58,094 nucleotides of DNA from Ferrithrix thermotolerans DSM 19514 (GTDB taxonomy: Bacteria > Actinomycetota > Acidimicrobiia > Acidimicrobiales > CAIXPF01), in NCBI GenBank assembly GCA_945906305.1, contig CAMDQT010000022.1, positions 1 to 58,094 on the forward strand. Direction: 5' to 3'. Below are positions 8,003-16,632 of this stretch, one piece after another. Position 1 is the stretch's first letter, and every line of letters starts with the position of its first letter. Below the pieces are notes generated by a model. That model was given only the letters and a program-made list of their open reading frames with translations. It searched no databases and was not told the DNA's origin. The position numbers and the translations under genes are program-made.

Positions 8003-9700
8003 TTATCGCCGCCCCCCCCGCAAGAGCTGACCAGGGTAGGCGCCGGTGTGCTCGCCTCGTTCGGTCAGCACCTCGCCGTTGACCACGGTGGCGAGGATCC
8101 CGACGGACTTCTGCACGAGGCGCTTGGCTCCACCAGGCAGGTCGTGGGCCACTGACGGCATGGCTGGAGCCACGGTGTCCGCGTTGAACACGCACAGGTC
8201 AGCGACCATACCTTCGCGTATGAGGCCGCGGTCGTGGAAGCCCCACAGCCCGGCCGGCATGGAGGTGAGTTTGCGCACGGCCTCTTCGAGCGTGAAGGCC
8301 TGCTTCTCCCGGGTCCAGTGGCCGAGCACGTGGGTGGGGATGGAGCTGTCCATGAGCTGGCTCACGTGGGCACCGGAGTCGGAGAAGGTCGGCAGGCAGC
8401 GCGGGTGGCGCATGATGTCCAGCACCACGTCCTGGTCGCCATTGAGAATCGGCTGTAGGAAGAACTGCTCGAAATCGCTATCCAAAGCGAGGTCGATCAT
8501 GAGCTCGGCGGGGTCCACGCCGCGTTCGGCAGCGAGATCGGCCACGCTGCGCCAAGGTGGCAACGCCGAGTCCATGACCCGGATCCAGTCGTAATCGGGC
8601 TTGCGGGCCTCGGCCCCGACGCTCTTGGGCCACGCACCATGTTTGGCGGCATCGAGCAGCTTGGCCCGCATCGAGGGGTCGCGCAGCGCAGTCATTTGTT
8701 CTTCGAGCGGCCAGGACCGGAATTCCTTCCATTCCGCCAACGCGTCGAAGGGGACCTGAGTCTTGAAGGAGAGCACCACATTGAACTCGCGGGCGTGGGC
8801 CTGGCCAAACATTCGGCCGCCCTCGGCCGCAGTCTGGTCGAGCAAGTCCAGCATGGCTAGGTGTTCGCCCTTGGGGACCCGTCCGGCGGCGACCCCGAAC
8901 GTGATCGGGACACCGGTTTGCACCGCCAAATGGCGCAACCGACCGTAGTAGTCAGCCTGGCGCTCGGGGTCTCGGCCGACGTCTTCGCCGGCGATCTCGA
9001 AGATGCCGAAGCCGATTTCGCCCAGCACTCCAACCAGGGTCGCCACCTCGTCCCAGGAGGCGAGGCGGGAGGCGACAGGTCGATCGTCGGAGGTCTGATG
9101 GTTGAAGGTTCGCGAGGTGGTGAAGCCCATGGCCCCCGCTCGCATCGCTTCGCGCAGCTCTCGCGCCATCACCACGAGGTCCTCGGGGCGGGCCGCTTCG
9201 GTGAAGGCCCTCTCGCCCATCGCCCAAGTGCGCAGGGCGGAGTGGCCCACATACCCGGCGTAGTTGATGCCCTTGGGCAGTCGCTCGAGCGTATCGAGAT
9301 ACTCCGGAAAGGTCTCCCACGTCCAGTTGATGCCGGCGGCCATCGCCGCGGGGGAGATGTCCTCGGCCCGTTCGAGATTACGGACCACGAGGTCGCGCTG
9401 GTGAGCCCGGGCGGGAGCGAGGGTGAACCCGCAGTTACCCATGACCACGCTGGTGACGCCATGCCAGCACGACGAGGTACCGAGCGGGTCCCACGAAATC
9501 TGTGCGTCCATGTGGGTGTGACCGTCGATGAAGCCGGGAGTCACCATGTGACCGTCGGCGTCGACCTCCCGCTGGCCACGATCTTTGATCCGGCCGATGG
9601 TGGCGATATGGCCACCGCGCACCCCGACATCGGCCCGGTAGCGAGCCAGGCCGGATCCGTCGACGATGGTGCCGTTGCGAACGACAAGGTCATAAGCCAA
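8003..9700 (-). CDS. N-acyl-D-amino-acid deacylase family amidohydrolase (paralogue 2, subfamily A)
   Basis: A 565-residue close paralogue of the gene at 75-1784, sharing whole blocks such as YDLVxRNGTxVDGSG, HTHMDAQ (H61, H63, D65), GNCGFTLAPARAHQRDLVVR (Cys90) and the SDSGAHVSQ(I/L)MDSS segment. I chose a TTG start at 9700 because it lines up exactly with the paralogues and has a seven-G ribosome binding site a few bases upstream; the frame stays open to 9790 but has no homology there. The role is hydrolysis of an amide or N-acyl bond. A 41-base stretch is identical to the paralogue (9387-9427 versus 1471-1511), which suggests recent duplication or gene conversion. It is divergent from the medium-chain reductase gene. 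Confidence 0.9.
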   Translation of the reverse strand: MAYDLVVRNGTIVDGSGLARYRADVGVRGGHIATIGRIKDRGQREVDADGHMVTPGFIDGHTHMDAQISWDPLGTSSCWHGVTSVVMGNCGFTLAPARAHQRDLVVRNLERAEDISPAAMAAGINWTWETFPEYLDTLERLPKGINYAGYVGHSALRTWAMGERAFTEAARPEDLVVMARELREAMRAGAMGFTTSRTFNHQTSDDRPVASRLASWDEVATLVGVLGEIGFGIFEIAGEDVGRDPERQADYYGRLRHLAVQTGVPITFGVAAGRVPKGEHLAMLDLLDQTAAEGGRMFGQAHAREFNVVLSFKTQVPFDALAEWKEFRSWPLEEQMTALRDPSMRAKLLDAAKHGAWPKSVGAEARKPDYDWIRVMDSALPPWRSVADLAAERGVDPAELMIDLALDSDFEQFFLQPILNGDQDVVLDIMRHPRCLPTFSDSGAHVSQLMDSSIPTHVLGHWTREKQAFTLEEAVRKLTSMPAGLWGFHDRGLIREGMVADLCVFNADTVAPAMPSVAHDLPGGAKRLVQKSVGILATVVNGEVLTERGEHTGAYPGQLLRGGRR

Positions 9701-9791
9701 TTTGGTACCCCCCCAGGAACTACCGACACGGTACCTCTTCCGCCCTATCCCCGCTCCGTTTGTTCCAGCTTCGGCCCGGCCGTCGAGCAAG

Positions 9792-9797
9792 TACCGT
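9792..9797 (+). promoter_or_regulatory. -10-like hexamer TACCGT, leaderless spacing
   Basis: TACCGT ends 7 bases before the ATG at 9805 and no Shine-Dalgarno sequence is visible. It would drive the medium-chain reductase gene. Confidence 0.45.
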
Positions 9798-9804
9798 GCG
9801 GTTC

Positions 9805-10812
9805 ATGACCGAGACCAATGTCCGAGTGCTGTTCGTCAAGCGGCCGGTGGGCTGGGTCGACGAGACCTCCTTCGCGGTGGTGCACGAGCCACTGCGGCCG
9901 CCCGGTCCTGCCGACGTGGTGGTTCGTAATGTCTACCTGTCGGTCGATCCGTACCTACGGGGACGTATGGCGGGAGCGTTTCGCGAGGGCGAGGTGATGG
10001 TGTCACGCGGCGTCGGGGAAGTGGTGGCCTCGGGTCACGAACGCTGGAAGCCCGGTGACTTGGTGTGGGGGTTCCTGGGCTGGGAGCAGTACAGCGTCGT
10101 GGCACGCGGCGAAGGGCTCTACCGTGTTGATCCGTCCCTGGGCGTGCCCATCTCGTATTACCTCGACGTGCTGGGCATGCCCGGACTAACCGCATGGGTG
10201 GGCATCAACGTCATCGGTCGGCCCGAGCCCGCTGAGACGGTGTTCGTGTCCTCGGCGGCAGGTGCCGTGGGCTCGATTGCCGGTCAGCTGGCTCGGTTGG
10301 CCGGGGCCAGGGCGGTCGGGTCGGCCGGTTCGGCCGAGAAGGTCCGTCATGTCCTCGACGTGTTGGGCTTCGACGACTGCTTTGACTACAAGGCGTCGGC
10401 GTCGTTACCCGAGTCGGTGATGGGGGCTTGCCCCAACGGCATCGATGTCTATTTCGAGAATGTCGGCGGGCCGATATTGGAGGCAGTACTCGGCCATATG
10501 AACCCGCTGGGACGTATTGCGGTGTGCGGCATGATCTCGGGCTACAACACCACGCAGGACCCCGGCGTCAAGGGCTTCGCCCACATCCTGGGCAAACGGC
10601 TGACGGTCAGTGGGTTCTCCATCTACGACCACATGTGGCGTTTCGACGCCTGGCAGCCGAAGATGGCCGAGCTGCTGACCTCCGGCCGGATCGTCTATCA
10701 CGAGGAGATCTGGGAGGGAGTCGAACGTGCCCCGGAGGCGTTCATCGGCATGCTGCGAGGCGACAGCCTGGGCAAGCGAGTCCTGCGCGTCGGTGCTGAT
10801 CCCACGGCCTGA
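9805..10812 (+). CDS. Zinc-independent medium-chain NADP-dependent oxidoreductase (CurA/PTGR-like)
   Basis: A 335-residue member of the medium-chain reductase family that lacks the zinc ligands of alcohol dehydrogenases. The signatures NVYLSVDPYLRGRM, the Rossmann motif SSAAGAVGSIAGQLA and IDVYFENVGG are typical of 2-alkenal / prostaglandin / curcumin reductases, which reduce the C=C bond of conjugated ketones and aldehydes with NADPH. The start is the ATG at 9805 (MTETNVRVLF); upstream in-frame codons lack homology. It is divergent from amidohydrolase 2 and convergent with the carboxyltransferase genes. Reduction of an enone intermediate is a reasonable role. Confidence 0.94.
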   Translation: MTETNVRVLFVKRPVGWVDETSFAVVHEPLRPPGPADVVVRNVYLSVDPYLRGRMAGAFREGEVMVSRGVGEVVASGHERWKPGDLVWGFLGWEQYSVVARGEGLYRVDPSLGVPISYYLDVLGMPGLTAWVGINVIGRPEPAETVFVSSAAGAVGSIAGQLARLAGARAVGSAGSAEKVRHVLDVLGFDDCFDYKASASLPESVMGACPNGIDVYFENVGGPILEAVLGHMNPLGRIAVCGMISGYNTTQDPGVKGFAHILGKRLTVSGFSIYDHMWRFDAWQPKMAELLTSGRIVYHEEIWEGVERAPEAFIGMLRGDSLGKRVLRVGADPTA

Positions 10813-10861
10813 ATGGCCTCAGGTTTCGCCGCCCGCCAGGGGCGCGGCTACCGGGAGCGGT

Positions 10862-12292
10862 CTACCAGGTGTCCACCGGGTGCTTCTTGGCGCTGCGCCC
10901 GGTTGGGCGGGGCAGATGGGCGAGCATGGCCACGATGCGGGTCCGGGTTTCGGCCGGAGCGATGACGTCGTCGTAGGCGTTGGCGTGGCGCGTGGCGGAG
11001 AAACCGTCGCGGCGGCCCAATTCGACCGTGGGCCACGCCACGGACATCACCGGCACGCTGCGAGCGTTGGGCGACCCGGCCAAAAGGTAGGGCGCCATGC
11101 CGCGGGCGTGGCGCAAGGTGACGGCAAACAACGCCACGCTGCGGTGCTGGTGGATGATGATTGGACGACTGTGCCACCGGCTGACGCCAGCCTCGATGAC
11201 GGTGTCACCATGGTCGTCCAGCCATGTGGTCACGCAGCCGTCGCTGTCGATGAGGGTGACGACGGGAAACTCGTACACGTCACACAACTCTACGAATCGA
11301 CCGATCTTCACCGCGGCAAGCTCATCTAGGACGCCGTTGTGATGGGCGGGGTGGCTGGCCAGCACGCCGACGCTGCGACCGTTCATGCGGGCGAAGCCGG
11401 TACGAACCGACGGCGCAAAAATGGCGCGCAACTCCAAAAAGCTGCCTTCGTCCACGAGGGCGTCGATGACCGGGCCGATGTCGTAAGGGCCCTCCTCGGG
11501 GACCAGCTCGGCGATGGCCGCGGCGTGTGGTGAGGGCGTACCGCTCGGTTCGTCGCGCTGGTAGGAGAGGTAGCGCTTGGCGGCGACGATGGCGCTGCGC
11601 TCGTCTCCCACCAGCAGGTCGATGCCGCCGGTCTGCTCGTGCATCTCGACCCCGGCCAGCTCGTTGGCGGTCAGCTTGACCCCGAGCGCGGCCTCGACCA
11701 TAGGCGGTCCGCCCATGCCGATGGAGGAACCAGAAGTGCCGATGACGAAATCGGAGAATCCGGCCAGGCTGGCATGGCCAGCGAAGGACGGACCGGACAC
11801 GATGGCCACCGTGGGCACCCAGCCCGACAGTTCGGCCATGCCGTCGAAGAGCTGGTAGGGCCCGAAAGGTCCGTTCAGCTCCAGGTCGCCGCGCCCGACG
11901 CGCGGGTGGCGGGCCCGGCTGCCGCCGCCGTCGACGAAAAACACCACCGGCCAGCGGTGCTCCTTGGCGAGCGCGAACAGTCGCTCGAGTCGGGCCGCAC
12001 CGTAGCCGCCGCCATGGTCGGTGTAGTCCGTCGAGGAAGCCACCACGACCTGCCCGTCGATGGTACCGACGACGTCGACTCCGCCCGCCTCCGGTACCCA
12101 GGCGCCGTCCCGGTCGATCGCGGCGATTGAGCCGTAGGCGACGGCACCATCGAAATCGTCCAGCAGGGCGGCCAGTCGCTCCCGGGCGGTGAGCTTGCCG
12201 GTGTGATGCACCCGAGCCACCGCTTCGGGTCGATTGGCATCGAGCTGTCGGGCTTTCGCCGCCGCCAGCTCATCGATACGTCGAGGATCCAC
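10862..12292 (-). CDS. Acyl-CoA carboxylase carboxyltransferase subunit, divergent C-terminal half
   Basis: A 476-residue protein of the biotin-dependent carboxyltransferase (AccD/PccB) family, with the two crotonase-like halves expected. The start segment RVHHTGKLTARERLAALLD is diagnostic. The N-half oxyanion region reads FVDGGGSRARHP in place of the usual SGGARMQE type. The C-half region that normally reads D(V/T)PGF(L)PG reads LIDSDGCVTTW, so a catalytic loop looks degenerate. GTG at 12292 is favoured over TTG at 12298 because GGAGG then lies 9 bases upstream instead of 3. It follows the partner subunit by 17 bases and shares the C-terminal signature AKKHP(V/I)D. No biotin carboxylase or biotin carrier gene is in the window, so it must share one encoded elsewhere or do something else. 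Confidence 0.88.
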   Translation of the reverse strand: MDPRRIDELAAAKARQLDANRPEAVARVHHTGKLTARERLAALLDDFDGAVAYGSIAAIDRDGAWVPEAGGVDVVGTIDGQVVVASSTDYTDHGGGYGAARLERLFALAKEHRWPVVFFVDGGGSRARHPRVGRGDLELNGPFGPYQLFDGMAELSGWVPTVAIVSGPSFAGHASLAGFSDFVIGTSGSSIGMGGPPMVEAALGVKLTANELAGVEMHEQTGGIDLLVGDERSAIVAAKRYLSYQRDEPSGTPSPHAAAIAELVPEEGPYDIGPVIDALVDEGSFLELRAIFAPSVRTGFARMNGRSVGVLASHPAHHNGVLDELAAVKIGRFVELCDVYEFPVVTLIDSDGCVTTWLDDHGDTVIEAGVSRWHSRPIIIHQHRSVALFAVTLRHARGMAPYLLAGSPNARSVPVMSVAWPTVELGRRDGFSATRHANAYDDVIAPAETRTRIVAMLAHLPRPTGRSAKKHPVDTW

Positions 12293-12309
12293 GATCAAAG
12301 ACCTCCAGC

Positions 12310-13794
12310 TCAGCGCGGGTCGATGGGGTGCTTTTTGGCTGCAGGCAGGGTACGCACCGTACGGCTCAGCATGGCGATGATGCGGGGTCGGGTCTCCTCG
12401 GGGAGCACGACGTCATCGAAGGAGAAGGTACGTCCTGCCCGCACGCCCGAGGCCACGTCACGCATCTGCTCGGCATAGCCGTCGCGGATGGCTCTGGCCT
12501 CCTGCGGGGTTGCCGCAGCTTGGATTTCCTTGCGCTTTACCAGGTAGGCCGCGCCTTCAAGAGACATGCCGCCCGATTCGACGCTGGGCCACGCCAGTCG
12601 CAGTTCGGGTACCAGTCTTGAGGACCCGTAGCCGGACATGGCATAGGGGCCCAGCCCGTAGGCCTTGCGTACCTGCACGGCGTATAACGGCACCGTGCGG
12701 TGGTGCAATGCAGACAGCGGCCGGGCGTGATGACGGGCGATCCCGCCTCGTTCGGCGTCCAGGCCGACCATGTAACCGGGGTTGTCAACGAAGGAAACCA
12801 GCGGCAACTCGTAGGTGTCGCACAGCTCGATGAACCGAGCGGCTTTATCGGCCGCGACGCTGTCGATGGCCCCGGCGTTGGGTGACAACGGCTGGTTGGC
12901 GAAGATGCCGATGCTGCGCCCACCGAGGCGGGCTAAGGCGGTCACCATCGAAGGCGCCCAAGAACGGCCCAACTCCAAAACGCTGGCCTCGTCGGCGAAG
13001 GCAGTGATGAGCTTGCGCATGTCGTAGGCCCGGCGACGATTGTCCGGCACGATGGTGCCGATGTCAGCTGCGCTCGAGGAGGGCGCACCAGGGAGCGCAC
13101 CTTCCGCGGTAGCGTCGTCGAACCAATAGGACAAGTAGCGCGCCACGGCGGCGACGGCCTCGTCCTCGTCCTGCACGACGAGGTCGATGTCACCGCGTGC
13201 GGCAAGGTGTTCCACCGCTCGGGCGGTGGCCGTCGGGCCCTCGCCACTGCCGACGGTGGCCCCAGCTACGGCGATGACGGTGTCGCACAAGAAGGCCGTT
13301 CCGGCGTGGCCGTCGCGGATGTCGCCGCTGATGACGGCGACCGTGGGGACCCAGCCCGACAGCTCGGCAAGCCCGTCGTACACATCGAAGCGCCCCCGGG
13401 TGTACACGACGACGGGCGGAACCGGCAGGGCGTCGTTGCGCCGGGCGCCGTCACCATCGAGAAAGATCACTAGAGGCCAGCGGTTGGCTCGCGCGAGGTA
13501 GATGAGCTTGTCGAGCTTCTTCTGATTGCGATCGCTCTGGGTGCCCTCGCACACGCTGCGGTCGTAGGAGGCCGCGACGACAGGCCGGCCGTGCACGTCT
13601 CCGACCCCACCCACGAGCCCGTCCGCGGTGTCGATGTCCTCAACTTCGGAACTTCGCCCGGCCAATGGGCCATATTCCACAAAGGTGGCACCCTGCCCGT
13701 CGAACAGCGTGGCGAGCCGCCGCCTGGCATCGGCGCAGCCCTGTGCGGCGTTGGCGCGCGCGTGAAGGATCTGATCGATGGCGAGTTGTTCCAC
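12310..13794 (-). CDS. Acyl-CoA carboxylase carboxyltransferase subunit
   Basis: A 494-residue carboxyltransferase-family protein, upstream partner of the gene at 10862. The N-half has IFLDGDGARRND, and the C-half keeps the family loop as FVDNPGYMVGLDAERGGIARH, close to the standard DxPGF...GxxRH pattern, so this subunit looks the more catalytically competent of the two. It ends in AKKHPIDPR. The GTG at 13794 is chosen because an AGGGGGA ribosome binding site lies 6 bases upstream; the open frame to 14013 would cover the divergent promoter region and the start of the MFS gene. Substrate could be acetyl-, propionyl-, methylcrotonyl-like or a degradation-specific acyl-CoA. Confidence 0.88.
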   Translation of the reverse strand: MEQLAIDQILHARANAAQGCADARRRLATLFDGQGATFVEYGPLAGRSSEVEDIDTADGLVGGVGDVHGRPVVAASYDRSVCEGTQSDRNQKKLDKLIYLARANRWPLVIFLDGDGARRNDALPVPPVVVYTRGRFDVYDGLAELSGWVPTVAVISGDIRDGHAGTAFLCDTVIAVAGATVGSGEGPTATARAVEHLAARGDIDLVVQDEDEAVAAVARYLSYWFDDATAEGALPGAPSSSAADIGTIVPDNRRRAYDMRKLITAFADEASVLELGRSWAPSMVTALARLGGRSIGIFANQPLSPNAGAIDSVAADKAARFIELCDTYELPLVSFVDNPGYMVGLDAERGGIARHHARPLSALHHRTVPLYAVQVRKAYGLGPYAMSGYGSSRLVPELRLAWPSVESGGMSLEGAAYLVKRKEIQAAATPQEARAIRDGYAEQMRDVASGVRAGRTFSFDDVVLPEETRPRIIAMLSRTVRTLPAAKKHPIDPR

Positions 13795-13919
13795 GAGCCG
13801 TCCCCCTGACGTCGAAGTCGTCGGGGCAGCCTGCCACATCGGCCCCCATGATCCGCCACCAGCGCTGAGACGGCGCGGCAGTCCAGCGCGGTCGACTGTC
13901 TGGTGCGATGCCCTAGGGC

Positions 13920-13925
13920 TAGGGT
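13920..13925 (+). promoter_or_regulatory. -10-like hexamer TAGGGT, leaderless spacing
   Basis: gcTAGGGTc ends 7 bases before the MFS ATG at 13933, with no Shine-Dalgarno sequence. It lies in the 138-base divergent region shared with the carboxyltransferase operon. Confidence 0.5.
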
Positions 13926-13932
13926 CTCGCCG

Positions 13933-15369
13933 ATGCCAGATTCGGAATACGCCGAGCCCGTTCTTGAGGTGCCGGTGGCGCCCAGTGGGCCCGATGCCGT
14001 CGTGGTGCGCCATCCCTTCCTGGTCATGCTGGTGGCGTCGTGCGGGTTCGTGATCGTGCTGGACAGCTTCGCCGCCGCGGTGGCCTTCCCGCGCATCGTG
14101 CAGGCCTTCCCCGACACGCCGCGTACGACGCTGGCGTGGTTGTCGACGGGGTATGCAATTGCGTTGTCGGCTTTGTTGCTGGTGGCGGGCAAGCTGGCGG
14201 ACCGTTACGGGATGCGCCGGGTGTTTCTGATCGGCATGGGCGGTTTCATGGTCGGGGCGATCGCCTCGGCGTTGGCGCCCAACGTGGGGCTGCTGATCGC
14301 GGCGCGGGTGGCGCAGGGCAGCGCGGGGGCGCTGATGGTGTCCACATCCATCGCACTGGCCCTACTCGGCTATCCCGCCGAGCGTCGTGGCACCGCGATG
14401 GGTGCTATCGGCATCTTGGGGTCCGTGGCATCGTTGGCAGGTCCTGTGCTGGCAGGCAGCATTATCGACATCGGGGGATCGTGGCGTTGGGTGTTCCTCG
14501 TTTCGGTACCCATCGGCGCGGTCGTGTTGGCGGTTGGACCGCGGGTGCTGCCGGTCGGTACGCCCACCACCAGCGGCGAGCGGGTGGTCATCGACCTCAT
14601 CGGCGTAGTACAAGTCGTGCTGGCATCAGGCCTGCTCACGCTGGGTATGTTGCAGTCCGGTGCCTGGGGATGGGGCGACTGGCGTACCGCAACGGCGCTG
14701 GTGGTGGCGGTGGTAACGGGGACGGCCTTCGTGCGGCGTTGTCGCCGGGTGAGCGCCCCGTTGTTGAGCTTCGACTTGTTCCGCCGACCTACCTTCCTGG
14801 TGGCTACGGTCAGCCAGAATTTCTCGCAAATGGCGGTGTACGGGTTCTTCTTCTGGGCCCCGTTGTTCCTGACCAATGTCTGGGGCTGGTCGGCCTCGCG
14901 CGTTGGCTGGGTTACCGCCATCCCTCTGCTGCTGGCGTGCTCGTCGCTGCCCTTCGGCCGCTTCGCCGACCGTCACGGCTACCGGGGCCTGCTGGTTCTC
15001 GGAGGGATCGTGTGCTCGTCGAGTTTGCTGTGCAACATCTTGGTCCTGGGTGAGAGCCCGAGTTTTTGGCGGCTGCTGCCGGGCTTGGTGCTGTTCGGAG
15101 TGGGTATCGGCATGATTGGCATCACGACCCATTCCGGCGCGTTGGCAGGGGTGGACCGAGCCGATTTGGCCGAGGCCAACTCGGTGTTCCAGACCTGCCG
15201 CCGCCAGGTACAGACCTTGGGCATTGCGGTCGTGCTCGGCTTGCTCGGAGCCCGCTCGGCGGATTCGCTCGATCGATTCCGTCTGGTCTGGATCGTGGCC
15301 GGGGTGCTTTGTGCGCTGTCCTCGGTGATTGCGGCCTGGTACCCGAGGCCTGTGTCTCGCTCCACCTGA
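13933..15369 (+). CDS. MFS transporter, DHA2 (EmrB/QacA-like)
   Basis: A 478-residue membrane protein with a polar N-terminus of about 30 residues and many hydrophobic segments. The loop 2-3 motif is GKLADRYGMRRVFLIG and helix 5 reads LAGPVLAGSIIDIGGSWRW, the pattern of drug/proton antiporters with 14 helices. An ATG at 13933 is chosen over an upstream GTG-type start because the hexamer TAGGGT sits at leaderless distance. It heads a + strand run with a flavoprotein and a HAD phosphatase. Export or uptake of a substrate linked to that flavoprotein is possible but not shown. Confidence 0.93.
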   Translation: MPDSEYAEPVLEVPVAPSGPDAVVVRHPFLVMLVASCGFVIVLDSFAAAVAFPRIVQAFPDTPRTTLAWLSTGYAIALSALLLVAGKLADRYGMRRVFLIGMGGFMVGAIASALAPNVGLLIAARVAQGSAGALMVSTSIALALLGYPAERRGTAMGAIGILGSVASLAGPVLAGSIIDIGGSWRWVFLVSVPIGAVVLAVGPRVLPVGTPTTSGERVVIDLIGVVQVVLASGLLTLGMLQSGAWGWGDWRTATALVVAVVTGTAFVRRCRRVSAPLLSFDLFRRPTFLVATVSQNFSQMAVYGFFFWAPLFLTNVWGWSASRVGWVTAIPLLLACSSLPFGRFADRHGYRGLLVLGGIVCSSSLLCNILVLGESPSFWRLLPGLVLFGVGIGMIGITTHSGALAGVDRADLAEANSVFQTCRRQVQTLGIAVVLGLLGARSADSLDRFRLVWIVAGVLCALSSVIAAWYPRPVSRST

Positions 15370-15447
15370 ACGTTGCCCCGTTGTCGGGTCAGCGGCCCTG
15401 ACAGGTGTTGCGGCGCATCGTGGCCACCGATGCGCTACGAAAGGGTC

Positions 15448-16605
15448 ATGAACGCGAACCAGCGGGTGGAGCTTCTCGACCGTGTCGATGCCATAGGAGC
15501 GTTGTTGGAGGCTCAAGGCCCTATCGGCGAAAGCCTGGGCCGATTGAGCACCGAAACGGTGGAGGCGATACGCGCCGCCGGACTGCTGGCCCTCAAGGTG
15601 CCGGCCAGCATGGGCGGATTCGAGGCCGAACCGGCCTTGCAGTACGAGGTGTTCGAACGGGTGGCCTACTACGACGCGGCGGCGGCGTGGTGTCTGTTTA
15701 TCTATGCCGATACCGCGGGCATGCTCGGGGCCCGCTTGGCCGAGCCTGGCCTGGCGGAGGTGTTCCGCGATGGCGTGGTTCCGGTGTGCTGCGGTGGTGG
15801 CGGTCTCAAGCCCGGTTCGCTGGCCGCCGTTGATGGTGGGGTGATGCTGAGCGGCGCCTGGCGCTATGGCAGCGGCATCGCGGCCGCACAGTGGGTCATG
15901 GTGTCGGGCTATCTGCCCGGTGCGGACGGTGCCCGGGGCCAGGTTCTATCGGCGGTGGTGCCTCGCGACGCATTGACGGTGGCTGAGGACTGGAACGTCC
16001 ATGGGATGCGTGCTACTGGCAGCAACGACTTTTCCGCCGTGGACGTCTTCGTGCCCCACGAGCGGACGTTCTCGCCCCTAACCGCCCCGTTGCGCGGCGG
16101 CCGTCAGTACCGCACCGGGGTGGCCGGCTACCTCTCCTACACCATCCCCGCGGTGTGCGGCTCGGTCACCCGTCGGGCGCTCGAGGAGGTCATGGCCAGC
16201 GCCGGTGACACCGCTCGGGGGTATTCGAAGCCGACCCCGCTGGCGCAGCGGGGTGCCTTTCAACGCTTTTGTGGTGAAGCCGACGTGCGCTTGCGAGCCG
16301 CCCGGGCCCTGATGCTGGCCGACGGGGAGGAGCTGATGGAGCAGGTGGACACCCCTGGTGTCGATCTGCGGGCGCGGGAGGCCCGCACCCGTGCCGCGGC
16401 GGCCCTCGCCACCCGGGTGGCGGCAGACGTGTTGCACGAACTGACCGGGTTTGCCGGTGGCGGTCCGCTGCGTTGTGGTGCCTACCTCGAGCGGGCTCGA
16501 CGCGATGTCACCATGGCGGCCAGCCATGTGCTCATAGACCAGGCAGCCCACGACAACCACGGTCAGTTTCTGCTGGGCCTCGCCGGAGCGGACCCGCTGG
16601 GCTGA
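15448..16605 (+). CDS. Acyl-CoA dehydrogenase-fold flavoprotein (oxidase/monooxygenase-type)
   Basis: A 385-residue protein with the acyl-CoA dehydrogenase fold: an N-terminal helical domain (about 1-110), a middle beta domain around SGAWRYGSGIAAAQWVMVSG, and a C-terminal four-helix domain resembling the acyl-CoA-dehydrogenase type 2 domain. The segment TGSNDFSAVDVFVP and the lack of an obvious catalytic Glu favour the group that includes flavin-dependent hydroxylases and desulfurisation-type monooxygenases over a true beta-oxidation enzyme. The ATG at 15448 follows GAAAGGG closely; an in-frame ATG at 15430 is an alternative. It would need reduced FMN or FAD from a separate reductase if it is a monooxygenase. 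Confidence 0.85.
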   Translation: MNANQRVELLDRVDAIGALLEAQGPIGESLGRLSTETVEAIRAAGLLALKVPASMGGFEAEPALQYEVFERVAYYDAAAAWCLFIYADTAGMLGARLAEPGLAEVFRDGVVPVCCGGGGLKPGSLAAVDGGVMLSGAWRYGSGIAAAQWVMVSGYLPGADGARGQVLSAVVPRDALTVAEDWNVHGMRATGSNDFSAVDVFVPHERTFSPLTAPLRGGRQYRTGVAGYLSYTIPAVCGSVTRRALEEVMASAGDTARGYSKPTPLAQRGAFQRFCGEADVRLRAARALMLADGEELMEQVDTPGVDLRAREARTRAAAALATRVAADVLHELTGFAGGGPLRCGAYLERARRDVTMAASHVLIDQAAHDNHGQFLLGLAGADPLG

Positions 16606-16619
16606 GTACCGCCGACCGG

Positions 16620-16625
16620 TAGGGT
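16620..16625 (+). promoter_or_regulatory. -10-like hexamer TAGGGT, leaderless spacing
   Basis: ggTAGGGTg ends 7 bases before the ATG at 16633, with no Shine-Dalgarno sequence, so the HAD gene may have its own leaderless start only 28 bases after the previous stop codon. Confidence 0.45.
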
Positions 16626-16632
16626 GCGGGCA

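Noticed and set aside
7986-8014. Possible hairpin between the MFS gene and amidohydrolase 2
   Set aside because: The 8-base arms are separated by a 13-base loop and the right arm overlaps the coding end of the amidohydrolase; too weak for a terminator call.
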